From contig OY744520.1 of the NCBI GenBank assembly GCA_963556195.1, positions 154,379,107 through 154,443,106 of the forward strand: 64,000 nt of DNA. Direction: 5' to 3'. Of this stretch, positions 57,836 through 64,000 are shown piece after piece. The stretch comes from Sepiola atlantica (Eukaryota > Mollusca > Cephalopoda > Sepiida > Sepiolidae). The position numbers and the translations under genes were made by a program. The notes beneath the pieces are model-generated. The model was not told the origin of the DNA. It did no database searches and was given only the letters and a program-made list of their open reading frames with translations. Every line of letters starts with the position of its first letter. Position 1 is the first letter of the stretch.

Positions 57836-58395
57836 AACATCTTTCACTCAAGCAATAATGTTTACTTCAAGAAATTTGGACAAGTATTTCAACTACTTCT
57901 TTATTATTGTCTTTTAGAACTATTTTCTTTTATAATTATTTGCGTGTCCTTCGGAAACATGTTTTTGGATAACAATTTAACAAATAAGACATGAATTGAT
58001 CTGACAAGCTAAAGGAAACAATGAATCTAATTATGTTTTTTACTTTAACACCAAACTCAGAACCATGACTAATAATACTACCAGCGAACATTTACTTGTA
58101 CGAAACCAAAATATCAACATTGCAGGCAAGGGACATATTTTCGATACGTTATTATATCATACAAATATTTATTTTCGGAGATTCATATTTCTCGAAATAA
58201 AAAAAAAAATAGGACTGGAACTTTTTTCTTGTGTCAGATTTATAAGTCAAATTCGCGGAAGTTTATTTGAAAGTCAACAAAATGTCAGCGTAAATATTCA
58301 ATAAAAACCTACTCGTTGCAAGAGTAAAAAAATAAGTTTATACTTTCCCCCTGACAAAATCAGGATGGTTTAAGACTTATCAGAAGTAACCTCTA
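57836..58395. other. Nothing recognised
   Basis: A 79-codon frame at 58065-58304 is unrecognised. Confidence 0.4.
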
Positions 58396-58810
58396 TATTT
58401 CATAGAAACTTTAATAACTCAGAAAATATTTTCTGATAAGGCTTACATCTTTCATGATGGCTACTGTAATCAAGGAGAATCATATAAATTCTTTTGACCT
58501 TTTAAAGTTCAAGTACAAATGTCAGTCATATAAGATGCGGGACTCTATTGGCTACAATATGGGCTAAGTAGCGTGTCTCTACGATGAACAGAATGTAAAT
58601 TATGACTAACAGTATGACTTTTTCGTTTTCGAGATATTGATCTACATATACTAAAATTACATCATTTCTAAGTTAGACCGTGAGCTATATTTTGAGTTTC
58701 AATGCTGCAAAAACAGATCCACGTAATAAATAAGCCTAGGGTCTTACGAAATACCTCTGATGTTTTGTGTCTTCTATATACCAACAAAGTTTCATACACA
58801 TACACCAAAT
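58396..58810 (+). repeat. Dispersed repeat E, copy 2
   Basis: CATAGAAACTTTAATAACTC, TTTTCTGATAAGGCTTACAT, TTCATGATGGCTACTG, GGCTACAATATGGGCTAAGT and GTGTCTCTACGATGAA match 38913-39345 in order. The 114-codon frame starting at 58767 begins in its tail and is probably incidental. Confidence 0.7.
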
Positions 58811-60435
58811 CGCTAAAATACAAGCATTATACATCTCGACTTTAGTTTTAGATTATATCTTTCTACTTTTGCACAGTCAACGCACTGACCTACAAAACGA
58901 TCTACTTGACTTGCTAAGACAGTCTGACATGAGACGCTCATTGCACCCCGTACATACATACATCCATAAATTTGTCAACTACATTCAATTTCTTGCAATA
59001 CACAAATATAGAACGCTTAATCTGAGCTTTACAAGACGCAGGTTGATACAAATAAATGTTATTTTTAAATCTTATTTTTTAGTCATAACAACTACATGCT
59101 CGTTCAAATAAACCCATAAGATGTTGCATGCTTGAGATTGCGCAGGACGTCACTAATTAGTGAATGTGCAACTTTAGAATTTGAACTAAGGTCCGTTAGG
59201 TCAAAAAAATCAACACATCTACGAAGAATTATATATGCATGCCATACTGACAATCTTTAAATGAAATAAAGTACATAACAGCGAAGTATCAGTCAACACG
59301 TGTCAATGCAAGTATGTAACTTTGCTTGATACGATATTTTATTGATATTGGTTACGAAAGTATCCCATAAGCCTTTACTTGTGTTTTCATACCGTCGTAA
59401 AAGAACTAAATCATCCAAAATAATTTTGGGAACAACTCGGCTGCTTTAAAATGTGGAGTAAAGCGTTTTCATTGAGTGTGTTAATGACCCTGGTAACGTT
59501 AATACAGATTTGGTAAAATTCAACGTAGATCACAAGAAGCTTCTCCTGGAGCCACCTAACGGAACAAACCATGCCAACTGGCCACTTATCTTGGAAATCA
59601 CATTGTGATTCTAAAAAGAACATCATCTAAAATATGTTTTTGTAACTTATCTAACAAAACCCTACACATGATCATCCATGCCACGCCCACGATCAATTAC
59701 CACAATCATCTCTGGCACTCTCCCCTTATATTATATCACTATTAATTAATCTTTTCAATTCTGTGATATGTTTCTGTATGTGATCACAAGACTTGGCCCT
59801 CACCACAATGATCTTTGAAAGCAATCCATGCAAACCCGATATTTTCCACTATTTTATTTATGTATGCCGATCTGAACTTCTTCTTTCGAGGATTATAATA
59901 AATTTACATTTTCATTAGGCTCAATGAATAATGACGCAATGAACTGATTATTCACAGCAGGTTGTCTTATGAGAAGGTCATGAAAGTGATAATGCCCTCT
60001 AAAGAGAATAATTAAGCAACTTTCGGAGCATACTGCTTTAATTTGTGAGGAGGTAATTGAACAATACACCACTTTTAATGGATTGTATCTGCTTTGTATT
60101 ATTGCATCAGGCTCTATGTAAATTTTATTGGTATTTCTAACGTACAAGAAAGTGTGCATGACTCTTAGGCGACGCTTCATCTTTGCCTTTAAGTTTCAGA
60201 AATCCTTATTGCTCTGTATCTGGTTAATTCGACGCAAGAACGAAAAATAGCCAATCGCTTTTCTTCAAGTTTTCTGTTTAAGTCAACAAATCCCAGTACA
60301 TAAGCCCGTTTTCGTGGTTTCTTATAATCCTCATAAGTTATGTTTTTACTACACTGTATAGTAATAATTCTTTACCACTTAATTTTTAAGAAGACAATAC
60401 ACATTAAAAACCTCACATTAAAACCTCTAAATCGT
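58811..60435. other. No gene recognised; one open minus-strand frame
   Basis: The minus frame 59893-60180 (95 codons, starts MKRRLRVMHTFLYVRN, contains KVVYCSITSSQIKAVC) has balanced composition and no low-complexity, but no domain I know and no splice context. Confidence 0.35.
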
Positions 60436-60437
60436 TG

Positions 60438-60558
<121 letters not shown>

Positions 60559-62412
60559 CTAGATTAAAAGGCAATGAGGCGCTGTAGCTGGAGATGTAGC
60601 TGTAAATATCAGATTGACTAATACAAGATAAGCACAAATAGGAGATCGCAAGCGCACAAAAATAGCTGAACGTAACTTTTAATGGACACAAGCACGCTCA
60701 AATATCATGAACCATCTTCGATTTAAGATTTCTAATTGATAAGGGGTATGACAGTGTTGAATTTTATTTTTTAACGTCACAGAATATGTAAAACATTTTA
60801 AAACTCATAAAAGGGTTTGTATATATATTAGGTATACACTTTTTTATTTATACAAACATTATTTGGCTACACATTTGCAGACATGTGTAGGTAAAAGCTA
60901 TAAATGAGCTGAAATATCTTCAACTAGTGAGCATTTAAAAATATTAACCAGTCTGCAGAAAACATCGTTATCTAATTTTTCTCTTCTAAGATAAAACCAA
61001 ATAATTAAGATGTGTTTTCTCATTTTATGTTTTGATATTTTGACAAGAATGTAGCAGTTACATCGAAATACTCCAATATTTTCTAGATAATCACTAATGT
61101 TCGATAGAAAGTGGTCATAGTGATTTTAATTATCATGGTATTAAGTACGCATTCATTATTAGTCCACATATAAAGAAATATTTTTTTATTAATTATTAAA
61201 TATTCATTGACTGTAAAATGCATTGCTTAGCATTAAGAAAATAAGATTACATTTATTAATACTTTTCATCTGTGGATATTTATTTCAAGCTAATTGGGGA
61301 GAAACGAAACTATTAAATAGATATATTAGTAGTATATATAGAAGTGTAGACACGTGCTATTTTGATCCATTAAATTATATCAAAATAATGAATTCTAGTT
61401 ACAGTAAATGTAGCTATTCCATACCGAGGTGTATCTGGAAATTTGATTTTTATTAAATTACCATTAATGAATCAATTATAATTTATGCGCGTTTTCTTCA
61501 TTTTCTACTGTTTCGCTTGACTAAAAGAATTTCTTACGATAATATTTGGAATATTCATATGTTTCTTATGATATCCATTGATTTTGATAAGATGCATTTT
61601 AATATGCTGATAAAGAGAATTCTATATCAATTGAACATTTTATATAGACTAAAGTGATATACTTTTAAGTCTCTGAACAATACGAACTTTTATCCAGAGG
61701 ATTTGCATTGTATGCAATGGGTTTTGTGTAGGTTTTCTGTAGTATATCATTTGCAACCGCATTACGCTAGGTGCTAAGCAGACAAATTACAGAGTAGTTT
61801 TCTTGCCCAATAATTGCTTTTTCTATTTCCATAGGTTATCGATTACATTGATTATTGAATCATTACCCAATTGCATCCCATCCAAGCAATTTATTATAAC
61901 GTATTCCAGTTTATAGATGGACACGAAATTATGAAGTATTCGAGTTTAGAAATGGACAAGGAAAGTTATCCCAGTAAATAACATTTGAATTGAAATTTAG
62001 TAGAGTGATGTGGACTTGATGGCACATCTATTTGAGTCCTCGAAGTTAATCAATATTCAATCTCCCTCAAGTACTTACTTTATTTGATGACATGTAATGT
62101 AACCTAACTGGTTATCAAACCTTTCGAGGGAAATACATGATCGTTATTGCAGACACCTGCGATTTCAAGTGGAAAGTTATGGATCATAGAAGCAAGCGCT
62201 TTTCACCTTAGGAAAGTGTGAGATCAGGGGTAGGATCCTATTTGTCATGCGAATGTATTTTCAGTTACAATTTGAAATTTGATCATCTCAGTTTTAAATG
62301 AAAGAAATAAAATGTGAAATAAATCTTAACGTAGATACTTTAAAAAGCAGGATATCGATTCTACGTCGGAAAATATACAGACATTTGGAATTGACCGGGT
62401 GAAGTATGCAAA

Positions 62413-62415
<3 letters not shown>
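60559..62415. other. AT-rich sequence, nothing recognised
   Basis: A 77-codon frame at 61223-61456 begins with a hydrophobic stretch (LHLLILFICGYLFQA) that resembles a signal peptide. No other support. Confidence 0.35.
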
Positions 62416-62416
<1 letters not shown>

Positions 62417-62496
<80 letters not shown>

Positions 62497-62600
62497 AGAG
62501 AGAGAGAGAGAGAGAGAGCGATAGAGAGAGAGAGAGAGAGAAAGAAAGAAAGAGAGAGAGGTAGAGAGATAGATGGAGAAATGTAGAGAGAGAGAGTATT
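62417..62600. repeat. (TA)n(GA)n compound microsatellite
   Basis: About 80 bp TA with TG interruptions, then about 100 bp GA/GATA/GAAA. Confidence 0.95.
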
Positions 62601-64000
62601 TTATGTAGTTCAATAGCACACTATTATCACAGTAGACAGATTCACGTCATGATTTCCAACTTATTCTTATTCATTTCGCAAACAATTATTTCGGCTAACA
62701 TGAAGATATTTGTAAAATGCTCCTATGCATTTATTTCTTGGTGTAATATCCTTAGTGCAAATTGTACAAATACAAATTTAAAAAACTTTTAAAAACTTTA
62801 TTGTTACAACGGGAATTATGTGTTCGGCATGGAATAATCCGGAACGGGGTTGATATGCCGTAAAATTAAAATACCATAACAAACACTAAACGTTCACTTA
62901 AAATGTTTTCCTTTAACATTATTGCGCATAATTTTGTTTTATTCGGTATTTTCTTTTGGGGAATAGGTTTACAAAAAAAACAAAACATAAATTCAACATT
63001 TTATTTGTGTTAATTTTCGAATGTAGAAACTGTCTTTAAATAAAAAAAAGGCTCGTCGACCCAAACACTGAATGCCCGAGTAAACGTGAAAATACACATC
63101 CTTTCCAGTAAACACACTTCATTTTGAATAACGACAGACACGGTGACAATATGTGAACATGCATTTACACCATTTTTTAAAAAAATTTTGCTTAACTGTA
63201 CAAAAACATTTTAAGGTTCATTTAACGATGCAATTCAGTCAGTTCGGTAAAAGTGTTTATTCTGCAAGTTTTTAGTATTATTAATGTCGAGAGATGTTCT
63301 CGCTACTGTAAATCTACTGTTAACATGAATCAACGAAATAAGGATGTTAAATTAAACGCTTTAATTCTAACTTCAGTTTCAGCGTAAAAAGAAAGTAAAC
63401 TCTTTAGAGCGGTTGCTGTTCAAAAACAACGACACAACAAAACGCAAACTTGAGATGCGACTATCCCAAGTACGTGTTAAGCGGTGGAAATGCTATTTCA
63501 ACCTTTCAAAGCGTAAAATACTAGCGATCTACTCTTGTTGCCTTGTGTTACGACACATCAACTCTTTCGCTGTCAGTAAGTGATAAATGCCGTGATAGTT
63601 TAATGTAATACTCCTGACCACAGACCGACACAGCTATTTGAAACATCTGTGACAGACAAAATTAATTCCTAATTAAACAAATACTTAAAATGATTTCAGT
63701 CCATCTAACCTAAATTTCAGAAATCTTGATTGTGTAGTTAAATAAAGATAATCAGATTTATAAAAAAACTTAAATGTGACCGACAAAAGCAAAGCGTTGC
63801 ATAGACTTAGACTATTTAAAAAATCACACTTAGAAATATATACAAGCGAACCTAAACGAAACTTCATATCTTCGATCATTTATTCTAATTGTCTTCTTGA
63901 TCAAAATGTATTGGCGCATTATGAACTGTTCGGTCTTAATGTTTTGTCTGAATGCCTGTGTCACGCATGGGCGTTCATTAATTTAAAAATAAACGCGAAG
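62601..64000. other. AT-rich sequence, nothing recognised
   Basis: No supported gene or repeat up to the window end. Confidence 0.4.

Noticed and set aside
61223..61456. Secreted small protein with signal peptide
   Set aside because: The hydrophobic start is within AT-rich DNA, no ATG context or exon structure, and the remainder has no cysteine pattern or homolog I know.

Overview
This window looks like gene-poor nuclear DNA from an invertebrate animal. A mollusc, probably a cephalopod, is my best guess. That is an inference from the style of the repeats: very dense (TA)n tracts, tRNA- and 5S-derived SINEs, LINE, Penelope and mariner relics, and very AT-rich sequence between them. No marker gene proves it. 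I find no intact protein-coding gene. Most open frames come from (TA)n/(TAT)n microsatellites, which translate as Tyr-Ile strings, or from chance frames in AT-rich DNA. One 76-bp candidate exon near 15.4 kb has a good acceptor and a consensus donor. One GC-rich island near 20.6 kb looks promoter-like.

Layout. 0-6 kb: a minus-strand LINE relic cut by the window edge, a mariner-derived deletion element with clear inverted ends, a copy of dispersed repeat A, a tRNA-type SINE, a degenerate ~70-bp tandem array and a second SINE type. 8-14 kb: two 5S rRNA-derived copies, a ~100-bp degenerate array interrupted by a segment that starts like U2 snRNA, a sharp 25-bp-stem hairpin, and a second copy of the second SINE. 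15-17 kb: the candidate exon and a LINE 3' end. 18-25 kb: large microsatellites, the GC island, and an inverted-repeat module with ~180-bp arms flanked by (TA)n. 25.6-29.2 kb: a decayed minus-strand LINE with reverse-transcriptase and restriction-like endonuclease remnants, then a complete but dead mariner element (1.25 kb, TA-flanked). 31-40 kb: paired dispersed repeats and a (GA)n-bearing tandem duplication. 43.5-47.3 kb: a minus-strand Penelope-like relic with GIY-YIG-type remnants, then a 2.5-kb tandem array of ~500-bp units. 48.9-49.5 kb: another LINE 3' end. 51-58 kb: two more 5S-derived copies and second copies of several dispersed repeats. 60-64 kb: compound (TA)n(GA)n tracts in sequence I do not recognise.

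The parts do not form a pathway. The window is best read as a record of transposition, with small RNAs (tRNA, 5S, apparently U2) as founders of repeats and many repeats ending at microsatellites. The signals most worth following are the U2-like repeat, the four 5S-derived copies, the inverted module at 22.7-23.2 kb, the perfect hairpin at 12.5 kb, the phased MARE-like motifs in the 500-bp array, and the candidate exon. All homology calls were made by eye; no database search was run.
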